Source: Actinomyces capricornis (GTDB taxonomy: Bacteria > Actinomycetota > Actinomycetes > Actinomycetales > Actinomycetaceae). Taken from it: DNA of 64,000 nt. Shown piece after piece: positions 17,103 through 26,059 of the stretch; the first letter of the stretch is position 1, and every line of letters starts with the position of its first letter. A model generated the notes under the pieces. It worked only from the letters and a program-made list of their open reading frames with translations. It had not been told where the DNA came from and made no database searches. The translations under genes and the position numbers were made by a program. The stretch is taken from assembly GCF_019974135.1 (NCBI RefSeq), contig NZ_AP025017.1, positions 620,001 through 684,000 of the forward strand, read 5' to 3'.

Positions 17103-18576
17103 GGTCCCCGGCCTTCTGGACGAGGGAGGAGACGTAGTCCTCCAGTCGGCGCATGGAGTCGGCGGGGGTGAAGCCGGTGGCCTTGATCTTGGACAGGTCC
17201 AGGGTGGAGCACAGGGGGCGGGGGGCCACCTCCTGGCCGGCGAAGTACTCCTCGGTGGTGATCGGGGTGACCGACTCGGGGCTGTGCCCGGTCAGCTCGT
17301 AGACGCGCTTGGCCACATCGGCCCAGGAGACCACCTCGCCCTCGCCGGAGAGGTTGTAGGTGCCCCAGGGGGCGCCGGTGCTCAGCAGGTGGACGATGCC
17401 CTCGGCGAGGTCCGCGGTGAAGGTCAGGCGCCCGACCTGGTCGGCCACGACCTTGGGCTCCACCCCACGCTCGGCCAGGGAGGCCATGGTGCGCACGAAG
17501 TTCTTGCCCTCGCCCACCACCCAGGAGGTGCGCACGAGGTAGTGGCGGGGGGCCGAGGCCACGGCGGCGTCGCCCCCGGCCTTGGACTGGCCGTAGACGC
17601 CCAGCGGGCTGGGGTCCTCGTCCTCGGTGTGGATCTCGGCGGTGCCGTCGAAGGTGTACTCGCTGGAGATGTGCACCAGGGTCAGGCTGTGGCGGGCGGC
17701 GGCGCGGGCGAGGTTGGCCGGGCCGGTGGCGTTGGCCCGCCAGGACAGGCGCCGCCCCTCGGGGGTCTCGGCGCCGTCGACATTGGTCCAGGCGGCGGCG
17801 TTGATGATGATGTCGTAGGCGCCCCAGTCGGTGGCCTCCATGGCGGCGGCATCCGAGATGTCCACCTCGGGCAGGTCCACACCGGTGGCCGTGAAGCCCG
17901 CCTGGGGCAGGCGGGTCATGAGCTCGCGGCCCAGCTGGCCGTTGGCTCCGGTGACCAGCACCCTGCGGCCCGCGGGCGCCGTCGGGGCATCAGGGGCAGC
18001 AGACGACGTCGGGGCCGCGGGGAAGGGGGTGACCGCCTCCAGACGCGGGTGGGCGCGGTCCTTGTCGGACAGGATCGCCTCGCTCAACGGGATGGGCCAG
18101 GGCACGGCCACGGTCTCGTCGGCCAGGTTGAGGAAGGTGTACTGGGCCTCGGGGGACCAGTGGTCATTGACCAGGTAGGTGTAGGCGGTGCCCGGCTCCA
18201 GGGTCTGGTAGGCGTTGCCCACGCCCTTGGGCACGTAGACGGCCACGGAGGGGTCGATCTCACAGGTGTAGACCGCCCCGAAGGTCTCCCCCTCGCGCAG
18301 GTCCACCCAGGCCCCGAAAACCCGGCCGGTGGCCACCGAGACGTACTTGTCCCAGGGCTCGGCGTGGATACCGCGGGTCACGCCCGTCTCATCGTTGAAG
18401 GAGATGTTGTTCTGCACCGGGCCGAAGTCGGGCAGGCCCAGGGCGAGCATCTTCTCGCGCTGCCAGTTCTCCTTGAACCAGCCCCGGTTGTCCCCATGGA
18501 CGGTCAGGTCGATCCGCAGGAACCCCGGGATCGGTGTGGTCTCGATGCCCAGGGGCTTGGCGGTCTGGACGGTCAT
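17095..18576 (-). CDS. rmlC-rmlD: Bifunctional dTDP-4-dehydrorhamnose 3,5-epimerase / reductase
   Basis: 493 residues, two enzymes in one chain. Residues 1 to about 195 are RmlC: DNRGWFKENWQREKM, QNNISFNDETGVTRGIHAEP (catalytic His) and the cupin core. After a Pro/Ala linker, residues about 215-490 are RmlD: VLVTGANGQLGRELMTRLPQ, INAAAWTNVDGAE and the catalytic YGQSK. Together they carry out the last two steps to dTDP-L-rhamnose. GGAG lies seven bases before the ATG. The DUF2142 gene overlaps downstream. The fusion order C-then-D occurs in some actinobacteria. RmlA and RmlB are elsewhere in this window. Confidence 0.95.
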   Translation of the reverse strand: MTVQTAKPLGIETTPIPGFLRIDLTVHGDNRGWFKENWQREKMLALGLPDFGPVQNNISFNDETGVTRGIHAEPWDKYVSVATGRVFGAWVDLREGETFGAVYTCEIDPSVAVYVPKGVGNAYQTLEPGTAYTYLVNDHWSPEAQYTFLNLADETVAVPWPIPLSEAILSDKDRAHPRLEAVTPFPAAPTSSAAPDAPTAPAGRRVLVTGANGQLGRELMTRLPQAGFTATGVDLPEVDISDAAAMEATDWGAYDIIINAAAWTNVDGAETPEGRRLSWRANATGPANLARAAARHSLTLVHISSEYTFDGTAEIHTEDEDPSPLGVYGQSKAGGDAAVASAPRHYLVRTSWVVGEGKNFVRTMASLAERGVEPKVVADQVGRLTFTADLAEGIVHLLSTGAPWGTYNLSGEGEVVSWADVAKRVYELTGHSPESVTPITTEEYFAGQEVAPRPLCSTLDLSKIKATGFTPADSMRRLEDYVSSLVQKAGDRD

Positions 18577-18714
18577 GGGCGCTCCTATCGAGGATCTTCA
18601 GGATTTCCCGACATGTTTGTCACGGGGGTCGTGGCGGGAACTGACGCGGCCCGGCGATCATAGCGCCTGTCCGGGACACGATCGCCACCCCGCGCGGCCA
18701 CCACCGGGCCCCGC

Positions 18715-20337
18715 TCACCCCCAGTACTCGATGTGGGGGTCGGTGGCCATGAAATCCACCCAGGGGGCCAGCGCGGCGGCCTCGGAGTCCAGGGTCCGGG
18801 CCTGGCGGGTGGAGGACTCCCGGTGCACCAGGCGCACGCTGTTGACGCAGACGATGGCCGTCCCCCGGCCGGCCAGGCGCAGGCAGAAGTCGGTGTCGTT
18901 GAAGTTCAGCGGGAGGTCCTCGTTCCACCCGTCCACGGCCTCGTGGTCGGCGCGACGGTACATGAGGCAGGCGCCCGTGACCGCCAGGTACTCCACATCG
19001 GCCTGCGCCAGGGGGTCGGTGGGGTCGTCGGGCTCGTGGAGCCGGGGGTGGGTGGGCAGGATCGTGGGCGGGCAGACCACGCCCAGGTGCTGGATGCCCC
19101 CGTCGTCGAAGAGCAGGCGGGCCCCCACGGCCCCCACGCCCGGCAGGTCGAGGGCGGCGAGCATGTCCTGGATCCAGCCGGGGCGCACGGGCTCGATATC
19201 GTCGTTGAGCAGCAGGACGACGTCGCCGCGGGCCTCGGCCACGCCGGCGTTGATGGCCCGGGAGAAGTTGAACCCCCCACGGGTGCGCGCCACGCGCAGG
19301 GGCCCGTGCCACAGGGCCCGGCAGGCCTCGATGGCCGCCTCGGGGGCGGCCTCATCGACGACGAGGACGATCTCGCAGTCCACGCCCCCGGTGGTCTGGT
19401 CCAGGGCGGCCACCAGGGCCTCGACCAGGACGCGAGGTCCGGCGTCGGCCAGGTCCCTGCGGGTGAAGGCGGTGGGCACGACCACCGAGACCCGGTGCTC
19501 GCGCGGCCGGCGGGGAAGGACCCGGGGCAGGCCCGTGGGCCCGGGGCGCACGGTCTCGCCGCTGCGGCCCTGGCGCTCCAAGTGGCGGCGGACTGCGGCC
19601 AGGCGGTCGGCCAGGGTGCCGGCCCGCACCGGGCTCGCCTGGTTGACGGCCACCACCGGGCAGTGCTCGACGACGCCGGCGGCATCGACCAGCCGCAACT
19701 GGAGGTCCCACTCGGTGGCACCGCCCAGTGCCTCGGGCGCGCCGCCCTCACTCGGGGCGGAGGAGGGCTCCTGCCCCGAGCCGGTGACCTCGCGCAGCAG
19801 CTCGGTGCTCACCAGCAGGGCGCGCCCCGCATAGGGCAGCTGCTCCAGCAGGCGCAGGGAGAAGCGCGGGCAGCGGCGGATACTGCCCTGCTCGATGCGG
19901 TCGGCGGTGAGGACCTGGGCCGAGCGCGCCCGGGCGAAGCCCTCCAGGGCGCGCAGGCTGCCGGGCTCCAGGCGGTCCCCGGCCCGCAGCAGCAGGGCGT
20001 AGGGGGCCTCGGTGCGCCGGGCGCCCTGCCCCCAGGTGGTGCACACATGCAGCTCGTCGGCGGGCGAGGACACCACGCGGGTACTGGCGGTGGTCGCCTC
20101 GACCTCCTGGGGGGCCCCGTCCAGGACGAGGACCGCGACGCCGCGGGGGGCCTCCTGCCCGGTGGGCGCCTGCGGGCCCGGGGCGCCGGCATTCTCGAGC
20201 ACTCCAGCGGTCTCGGGGGCTCCCACATCCTCGGGGGTTGCCGCGGTCACCGGCGTGGCGGGGGTGACCGGTGTGGTGGTCTCCTCGCTGCCGGCGCGGC
20301 CCGGGCCGGTGCTGGCGGCGGGACTGGCGGCGCTCAT
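18715..20337 (-). CDS. Family 2 glycosyltransferase with long N-terminal region
   Basis: 540 residues. The first 60 are Thr/Pro/Ala-rich, then a degenerate Rossmann-like region. A GT2 domain (about residues 285-540) follows with VSVVVPTAFTRRD, RGGFNFSRAINAGVAEARGD and the metal motif LLNDDIEPV, then NDTDFCLRL, as in rhamnosyltransferases of O-antigen and rhamnan loci. The ATG overlaps the stop of the coiled-coil gene by four bases. Rhamnose transfer is likely because rmlC-rmlD follows 139 nt downstream on the same strand, but this is inference. Confidence 0.88.
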   Translation of the reverse strand: MSAASPAASTGPGRAGSEETTTPVTPATPVTAATPEDVGAPETAGVLENAGAPGPQAPTGQEAPRGVAVLVLDGAPQEVEATTASTRVVSSPADELHVCTTWGQGARRTEAPYALLLRAGDRLEPGSLRALEGFARARSAQVLTADRIEQGSIRRCPRFSLRLLEQLPYAGRALLVSTELLREVTGSGQEPSSAPSEGGAPEALGGATEWDLQLRLVDAAGVVEHCPVVAVNQASPVRAGTLADRLAAVRRHLERQGRSGETVRPGPTGLPRVLPRRPREHRVSVVVPTAFTRRDLADAGPRVLVEALVAALDQTTGGVDCEIVLVVDEAAPEAAIEACRALWHGPLRVARTRGGFNFSRAINAGVAEARGDVVLLLNDDIEPVRPGWIQDMLAALDLPGVGAVGARLLFDDGGIQHLGVVCPPTILPTHPRLHEPDDPTDPLAQADVEYLAVTGACLMYRRADHEAVDGWNEDLPLNFNDTDFCLRLAGRGTAIVCVNSVRLVHRESSTRQARTLDSEAAALAPWVDFMATDPHIEYWG

Positions 20338-20810
20338 CGCAGGAGCCTCCGTACCGCTCCGCCCGCGCGGCGCCGCAGGCCCCAGTAGGCCCGGCTACGC
20401 AGGCTTGCGGCCGAGGGCCCCACCGGGCCGGCGCCCTGGCCCAGCTGGCGCTGGAGCTCGGCGACCAGGGCGTCCACGGCCTTAAGGTGGCGCTCCAGAT
20501 CACCGATGTGGGCGATCTGCTCCTCGATGATGTCGGCCCGGATCGCCGCCGCCGAGGACAGGGAGGTCACCTGGGCCTGGAGCTCATCGCAGCGCAGGGA
20601 CAGCGCCCTCATCGAGATGGCGGCCAGCTCGGAGTCGGCCTGCCCGGGCTGCTCCGACGGCGGGGAGGCGGCACGGCCGGGCTGCGCCTCACCGTCGGCG
20701 AGGCCGGTCTGCGGGGCGCGCTCCCCATCGGCCTGGGGCCCGCCGGCCTCACCGGCGTCGGGGGCCGCCTGCGCCCGGGACTGGGTGTGGGAGGACTCCT
20801 GGCTGCTCAT
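20334..20810 (-). CDS. Small coiled-coil protein of unknown function
   Basis: 158 residues, not recognised as a known family. The N-terminal 55 residues are Gln/Ala/Pro/Gly-rich and probably disordered. Residues about 60-125 (ELAAISMRALSLRCDELQAQ and onward to VDALVAELQRQLG) have heptad-like spacing and should form a coiled coil. The C-terminus is very basic (SLRSRAYWGLRRRAGGAVRR). It might tether or oligomerise the glycosyltransferase encoded immediately downstream, with which it overlaps by four bases. A TATGCT box six bases before the ATG, with no ribosome site, points to a leaderless start. Confidence 0.75.
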   Translation of the reverse strand: MSSQESSHTQSRAQAAPDAGEAGGPQADGERAPQTGLADGEAQPGRAASPPSEQPGQADSELAAISMRALSLRCDELQAQVTSLSSAAAIRADIIEEQIAHIGDLERHLKAVDALVAELQRQLGQGAGPVGPSAASLRSRAYWGLRRRAGGAVRRLLR

Positions 20811-20816
20811 GTGCCC

Positions 20817-20822
20817 AGCATA
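20817..20822 (-). promoter_or_regulatory. -10 of the coiled-coil/GT2 operon, leaderless, in a divergent promoter
   Basis: TATGCT on the minus strand lies exactly six bases before the ATG at 20810. It overlaps, on the other strand, CATAGG (20819-20824), a possible -10 for the divergent 898-residue glycosyltransferase. The whole intergenic gap is only 47 bp, so the two transcription units are likely to compete for polymerase. Confidence 0.5.
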
Positions 20823-20857
20823 GGGCCCTGCCTGGGGGCCGGAGGAACATCGGTACC

Positions 20858-23554
20858 ATGAGGCCCATGAGGATTGCCCAGGTCTCTGCCCACTACCCGC
20901 CGAACTTCGTCTCGGGAGGGACCCTGGTGCCCCAGCGCATCGCGCGCCTCGTGGCGGCCGCCGGGCACGAGTCCCACGTCTACGCCGGATACCTGGACGA
21001 CTCGCGCACCCCCCTGGAGACCTGGACGCAGGCCGACGGCCACGGGGTGGAGGTCACCTGGCTGGTGACCACGCCGTGGACGGCCTGGAGCGACCCGCTC
21101 AACTTCGACAACCCCGGGGCCGCCCAGGCCTTCGCCGCCTGGCTGGAGCAGGTGCGCCCCGACGTCGTGCACATCCACTCCCTGCAGACCCTGGGGGTGG
21201 GCCTGGTGGAGGCCGCACACCGCTTCGGGGCGAGGGTGGTCCTCACGATGCACGACTTCTGGTGGTTCGGCTCCCGCCAGTTCCTGGTGGACCACGACAT
21301 GCGGCCCTGCTCCCTGGTCAGCGAGTGCGGCTCCTGCGACTGCGACTCCGCCCCCCAGCTGCGCGGGCGCGGCGCCCGGCTGCGCCGGGCCCTGCACAGC
21401 GCCGACCTGGTCCTGGCGCCCTCGGCCTCCGCCGCCCGGGTCTTCGCGGCCAACGGGGTGGACCCCGATCGCCTGCGCGTCAACGAGAACGGCCTTCCCG
21501 ATGACCAGCTCGCCCGGCTGGGAACCACCCCCCGGGCGCGCACCGGACAGGGCCCCCTGCGGCTCATGTACGCCGGGGGGGAGCAGGAGATGAAGGGCTT
21601 CCACATCCTGACTCAGGCGGCACGCAGCATCGGGCAGCGCGAGGGGCTGAGCCTGGATGCCTACGGGGTGGGGGCGGCGGCCGCCAAGGGCATGCCCTCG
21701 TGGTTCCACGCCCGCGAGGCCTTCAAGCCCGAGGAGCTCCTGAGCGTCCTGGAGGACCATGACGTGCTGGTGCTGCCCTCGGTGATGCGCGAGTCCCACT
21801 CGATCCTCACCCGCGAGGCCCTGGCCGCGGGCCTGGCCGTGGTGTGCACCGACACCCTGGGGCCTGAGGAGGCCGTGGCCGAGGGCGTCAACGGGCATGT
21901 GGTGCCCGCCGGGGAGCCCGGCGCCCTGGCCGAGGTCCTCCAGTGCCTGGCCGACGACCCCGCCGCCGCCCGGACCCTGACCGGCCAGGGCTCGGCCTCC
22001 CCGATCCGCTCCCTGTCCCAGCAGGGCGCCGAGCTGCTGGGGATCTATGACGGGCTCGCCCAGGACCGGGGCACCGATCCCTCCAGCCCCATGCTGCTGG
22101 AGCCCGCCGGCGAGCAGCCCGACATCCTGGCAGCGCAGGCCCAGCTGCTCCACCGCATCCTGTTCATCGTGGGCATCGACGGCGCCCCCCTGCGCTACCG
22201 CTGCTACCTGCCCGCCGAGGCCCTGGCCCTGCACGGCCACGAGGTCACGGTGCGCCACTACTCCGACCCGCGCCTGTCCCAGGACATCCACGAGGCCGAC
22301 GCCGTGGTCCTCTACCGCGTGCCGGCCACCGACCGCATCCTGGGGATCATCGAGGAGCTCAAGGCCCGCCCCGAGCCGGTCCCCGTCCTGTTCGACGTCG
22401 ACGACCTCATCTTCGACTCCACCCTGCGCGGCCGCCTCGATGGCCTGGCCTCCCTGTCCGCGGCCGAGCAGGACCTGTGGTGGCACGGCGTGGACCGCTA
22501 CCGCACCACCATGGAGGCCTGCGACGGCTTCGTGGGCTCGACCCAGACGCTGTGCCAGGAGGCCACCCGGCTGACCGGCATGCCCTCCTACCGCTTCTCC
22601 AACGGGGTGGGCATCCCCCTGGCGCGGGCCTCGGACACGGCGGTGCGCACCGAGCCCACTGCGCCGTCAGGCACCAGTGCCCCGGGCGAGGGCTCGGCGC
22701 AGGGTGCCGACGGCGCCCAGCAGGCCGCCGGCCCGTCGGCCACGGCGGCGAGCGAGGAGAGGGGCAGCGTCACCATCGGCTACTTCTCGGGCACGACGAC
22801 CCATGACGCCGACTGGGCCGCCGTTGAGCCGGCCGTCATCGCCGTCATGCGCCGCCACCCCCGAGTGCGCCTGACCCTGGGCGGGCACCTCAAGCCCACC
22901 CGGGCCCTGGCCGAGTTCGGGGACCGGGTCTCGCGCATGCCCTTCACCTCCTGGCTGGAGCTGCCCACCCTGCTGCGCCGCACCGACATCTGCCTGGCGC
23001 CCCTGACCGGGGACTCGATCTTCAATGAGGCCAAGTCGGCGATCAAGTGGCTGGAGGCGGCCCTGGTCTCGCGCCCCACCATCGCCAGCCCCACCCAGCC
23101 CTTCCGGGAGGTCATCGAGCCGGGCCGCACCGGCATGCTGGCCTCCACGACGGCCGAGTGGGAGGAGGCGCTGGAGGCGCTGGTGACCTCGGTGTCCCTG
23201 CGCACCCGCATGGGCGCGATGGCCAGGCGCGAGGCGCTGCTGCGCTTCTCGCCCTTCCTCCAGGGCCGCGTCTACCGCGAGCTGCTGGCCCGGGCGGCCA
23301 TCAGGGTGCGCCTGGAGGGCCACCGCGGCGACTCTGCCTGGGAGCCTGTCTCCGACCCCGAGCCCGCCTCGCCCATCCCTGTGGAGCTCGACCCCTACGG
23401 CCCCGACGTGGCCCCTCGCCACCTGGTGGCCCCCACCTCCACGGACCGGGCCAAGCGCCTGGCGCGCCGAGCCGTGGCCATGGCGCGCACGGAGGGTGCG
23501 GGACCGGTGCTGCGCCGCGCCCGCCAGAAAGTGGCCCGGCGCCTGCGCGGGTAG
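20858..23554 (+). CDS. Two-domain glycosyltransferase (tandem GT-B)
   Basis: 898 residues, more than twice the usual length. Module 1 (about 1-400) is a GT4: RIAQVSAHYPPNFVSGGTLV, DVVHIHSLQTLGVGLVEAAH, MHDFWWFGSRQF and ESHSILTREALAAG. Module 2 (about 428-830) is another GT-B unit: LFIVGIDGAPLRYRCYLPAE, VLFDVDDLIFDS, TIGYFSGTTTHDADW and NEAKSAIKWLEAALVSRP. An Ala/Ser/Gly-rich insert of about 50 residues lies in the middle of module 2, and a basic tail ends the protein. Such tandem enzymes often add two sugars in turn. GGAGGA is eleven bases before the ATG at 20858; a second ATG nine bases on is possible. Confidence 0.9.
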   Translation: MRPMRIAQVSAHYPPNFVSGGTLVPQRIARLVAAAGHESHVYAGYLDDSRTPLETWTQADGHGVEVTWLVTTPWTAWSDPLNFDNPGAAQAFAAWLEQVRPDVVHIHSLQTLGVGLVEAAHRFGARVVLTMHDFWWFGSRQFLVDHDMRPCSLVSECGSCDCDSAPQLRGRGARLRRALHSADLVLAPSASAARVFAANGVDPDRLRVNENGLPDDQLARLGTTPRARTGQGPLRLMYAGGEQEMKGFHILTQAARSIGQREGLSLDAYGVGAAAAKGMPSWFHAREAFKPEELLSVLEDHDVLVLPSVMRESHSILTREALAAGLAVVCTDTLGPEEAVAEGVNGHVVPAGEPGALAEVLQCLADDPAAARTLTGQGSASPIRSLSQQGAELLGIYDGLAQDRGTDPSSPMLLEPAGEQPDILAAQAQLLHRILFIVGIDGAPLRYRCYLPAEALALHGHEVTVRHYSDPRLSQDIHEADAVVLYRVPATDRILGIIEELKARPEPVPVLFDVDDLIFDSTLRGRLDGLASLSAAEQDLWWHGVDRYRTTMEACDGFVGSTQTLCQEATRLTGMPSYRFSNGVGIPLARASDTAVRTEPTAPSGTSAPGEGSAQGADGAQQAAGPSATAASEERGSVTIGYFSGTTTHDADWAAVEPAVIAVMRRHPRVRLTLGGHLKPTRALAEFGDRVSRMPFTSWLELPTLLRRTDICLAPLTGDSIFNEAKSAIKWLEAALVSRPTIASPTQPFREVIEPGRTGMLASTTAEWEEALEALVTSVSLRTRMGAMARREALLRFSPFLQGRVYRELLARAAIRVRLEGHRGDSAWEPVSDPEPASPIPVELDPYGPDVAPRHLVAPTSTDRAKRLARRAVAMARTEGAGPVLRRARQKVARRLRG

Positions 23555-23591
23555 CCGCGGCCCGCGGCGATATGAGGGCCCGCTCCTCCAC

Positions 23592-23656
23592 AATGCGAGT
23601 TCGGGGTGCAGAATGCGACTGCAGGGCCATCGCATTCTGCACCCCGAACTCGCATT
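23592..23656. repeat. Intergenic hairpin element 5, perfect 27-bp stem
   Basis: Between convergent stops at 23554 and 23667. Arms 23592-23618 and 23630-23656 are perfectly complementary over 27 bp with an 11-nt loop. Each arm contains AATGCGA twice, 20 nt apart, so it shows the same half-site spacing as the other elements. The stem is less G+C-rich than its surroundings and has no T-run. Likely bidirectional terminator or protein-binding site. Confidence 0.9.
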
Positions 23657-23666
23657 CCGGGCGCCC

Positions 23667-24623
23667 TTAAGAGGGCCGGGGGCCCAGGCGGCCGCGCAGG
23701 CCGTGGGCGATGCCCTGGGCCAGGGCCCGGGCGCGCTGACGGCGCGGTGGGGCCAGCAGGGCGTTGAAGGCCGCGTACTTGGCCATCCACACCAGGTAGC
23801 CCACCCGCCAGGCCATGGGCAGCAGGCCCGAGCCGATGAGCGCGATGGTGTTGCGCGCCAGGTAGTAGTTGCGCACCGGAGCGTGCACGTGGATGGGCTG
23901 GGCGCGCCCGGGCAGGCGCACCACGGAGTCGCCCAAAGAGTGGGCCATGGTGGTGCGCGTGGCCACGTAGAGCTCGTAGCCCTCGCGGCGCGCCCGCAGC
24001 CCCCACTCCAGGTCCACGTGGTCGATGAAGAGGTCCTCGTTCATGCCCCCCACGCGGTCCAGGGCCTCCATGGAGATGAGGCAGCCCGAGGCCACCAGGA
24101 AGGCGACGCTCAGCAGGGGCTGGTCCAGCTCCTGGGGGGTGGCGCGGCGCGGCCCCCAGCGGCGGGGGACGTAGACGAGCTGGTCGCGGCCCTCGCGCTC
24201 CTCCCCCACCAGGGGCCCCACGGCGGCGGTGGGCCGGGGCTTGGGGGTCCCTGAGGGGCTGGAGTGAGAGCCGGCGGCGAAGGCCTCCAGGAGGGAGACG
24301 ACCATCCCGGGGCGGGGCTCGGAGTCGTCGTCGGAGAGCAGGACCCAGCGTGCGCCCAGGTCGCGCGCCCGGGCGATCCCGATGTTCTGGGCGGCGGCGA
24401 TGCCCAGGTTCTCGCCGTTGGCGACCAGCTGGGCGCCGGTGCGCTCACAGGCGCGCCCGATGGGCTCCGTCTCGGCGCCGGTGGAGCCGTTGTCGACGAC
24501 GACCACCCACTGGCACTGGCGGGCCAGCTCCTCGATGAGGGCGGGGGCGGCGGCGTCGGGGTGGTAGGTGATCACGACGGCGGCCACCGCGTTGGCGGGG
24601 CCGGCCGGGGGCGCGGCGCTCAT
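23667..24623 (-). CDS. Family 2 glycosyltransferase (rhamnosyltransferase-like)
   Basis: 318 residues. AAVVITYHPDAAAPALIEEL, VVVDNGS, NLGIAAAQNIGIARARDLGA and LLSDDDSEP (about residue 95) match the RfbF/WbbL-type rhamnosyltransferase pattern; a hydrophobic helix near the C-terminus may bind the membrane. The frame is open further upstream, but the ATG at 24623 overlaps the upstream GT4 stop by four bases and begins at the family's normal start. It is the last gene of the operon wzm-wzt-GT4-GT2, so it should act on the polymer exported by that ABC transporter. Confidence 0.88.
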   Translation of the reverse strand: MSAAPPAGPANAVAAVVITYHPDAAAPALIEELARQCQWVVVVDNGSTGAETEPIGRACERTGAQLVANGENLGIAAAQNIGIARARDLGARWVLLSDDDSEPRPGMVVSLLEAFAAGSHSSPSGTPKPRPTAAVGPLVGEEREGRDQLVYVPRRWGPRRATPQELDQPLLSVAFLVASGCLISMEALDRVGGMNEDLFIDHVDLEWGLRARREGYELYVATRTTMAHSLGDSVVRLPGRAQPIHVHAPVRNYYLARNTIALIGSGLLPMAWRVGYLVWMAKYAAFNALLAPPRRQRARALAQGIAHGLRGRLGPRPS

Positions 24624-26059
24624 CGGCGGTACCTGGCCAGGCGCCAGGTGATCTTGTCGGCCACGCCCTTGACGCCGCGGGTGCGCAGGACGCGCACGGC
24701 GGCCCTCAGGTCGCGGCGGGCGGCGGCGACCAGGGACAGGCCGGCCGTCCCTGCCGCCTCGGCGAGGCAATCGTGGTCGGCGGCGCGCTGGGGGTCGGCG
24801 CAGTAGTCCACCAGTGGCGCCAGGCTGCGGCGCCAGCGGAAGGCCTCGGCGGCCTCGGCGACCCGGCCCCGGATCTGCTCGGCGTGGGCCTCATCGGTGA
24901 GGATCTCGATGATGGCGCTGGCCAGGGCCTCGGTGTCCTCCACCGGGACGGTGGCGCCCAGGCCCTGGCGCTCCACGAGGGTGCCGAAGGAGTCCCCGGC
25001 CGAGCACACGATGGGCAGGCCCGCCCACAGGTAGTCCAGGATGCGGGTGCGGAAGGAGAAGGCCGTCTCGATGTGGTCGAAGTGGGTGGAGATGCCGATG
25101 TCGGCGTCCATGAGGTAGTTGATGCGGTCCTCGTAGACCACCCAGTCCTCGTGGAAGAAGACGGTGGTGCCGGTCAGGCCCAGGCGGTCGGCCTCCTGGC
25201 GGGTGCGCAGGGCCATGTCCATCTCGGGCACGTCGGGGTTGGGGTGCTTCATACCCAGGAAGAACAGGCGCACGTTGGGCACGGTGGCCCGCACGATGTC
25301 GATGGCGCGCACGACGCTGAGCGGGTCGAACCAGTTGTAGACGCCGCCGCCCCAGATGATGACCGGGTCGTCCTGGGCGATGCCGGGGATGGTGCCCTTG
25401 ATGGGGTGGTGGGTCTGGGTGGGGGCCTCGTCGGAGGTGCCGAAGGGCACGACGTCGATGAGGCTGCGCAGGGAGGGGTCGGCGTCGTAGGTGACGGGGT
25501 TGATGCGCCCGGCGGCTGCCAGGTGGCCCAGCCACAGGTCGCGCTGCTTGTCCGAGGCGCAGACGAAGTAGTCCCCGCGCGAGACCTGGGCGCCCAACTC
25601 GGCCAGTGCCCGGGCCAGGGCAGCGTCGCGGTCCTCCAGGGGCTGGTACTTCTCCACCTCCAGGGACTCCAGGTGGAAGGGGTCGTAGAGGTCGACGACG
25701 ATCTTCTGCTCGACCTCCCGCAGCCAGGGGAAGGTGGCGGCGATGTAGCCCTGGATGATGACGACGTCGGCGCTCTCGACCTCGCGGCGGAAGGTCTCCA
25801 CGCTGGTGCGCGCCACCAGGAAGCTCTCGGAGCGGCGCTGGCACTCGGCGAAGGTCACCAGGCGCACCCGGTGGCCCTCGGCGGCCAAGCGGGCGGAGAT
25901 CTCCCAGGCGCGGATGGCCGGGCCCGCCATCCTCTCCCCCAGGGTGTCCAGGGTGACCACGAGGATGCGCCGGGGGGCGGCGCCGGCCGGGGCTGCGCTG
26001 GTGGCGGCGGGCGCGGAGCCCTCCTGGGGCGCCGCTGCGGCGCTGCTGTGCTCGGTCAT
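24620..26059 (-). CDS. Family 4 glycosyltransferase of the ABC-export operon
   Basis: 479 residues. After a 28-residue Ala/Pro-rich leader the GT-B fold starts ILVVTLDTLGERMAGPAIRA. Later landmarks are VVDLYDPFHLESLE, IIWGGGVYNWFDPLSVVRAI, FLGMKHPNPDVPEMD and FSFRTRILDYLWAGLPIVCS. This subgroup is regularly encoded beside Wzm/Wzt exporters in actinobacteria and is thought to build or prime the exported chain. Start and stop overlap the neighbouring genes by four bases each. The donor sugar cannot be read from the sequence. Confidence 0.88.
   Translation of the reverse strand: MTEHSSAAAAPQEGSAPAATSAAPAGAAPRRILVVTLDTLGERMAGPAIRAWEISARLAAEGHRVRLVTFAECQRRSESFLVARTSVETFRREVESADVVIIQGYIAATFPWLREVEQKIVVDLYDPFHLESLEVEKYQPLEDRDAALARALAELGAQVSRGDYFVCASDKQRDLWLGHLAAAGRINPVTYDADPSLRSLIDVVPFGTSDEAPTQTHHPIKGTIPGIAQDDPVIIWGGGVYNWFDPLSVVRAIDIVRATVPNVRLFFLGMKHPNPDVPEMDMALRTRQEADRLGLTGTTVFFHEDWVVYEDRINYLMDADIGISTHFDHIETAFSFRTRILDYLWAGLPIVCSAGDSFGTLVERQGLGATVPVEDTEALASAIIEILTDEAHAEQIRGRVAEAAEAFRWRRSLAPLVDYCADPQRAADHDCLAEAAGTAGLSLVAAARRDLRAAVRVLRTRGVKGVADKITWRLARYRR

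Noticed and set aside
15453..17171. 572-residue plus-strand frame opposite the DUF2142 gene
   Set aside because: His/Gln/Gly-rich antisense shadow with no hydrophobic or domain pattern.
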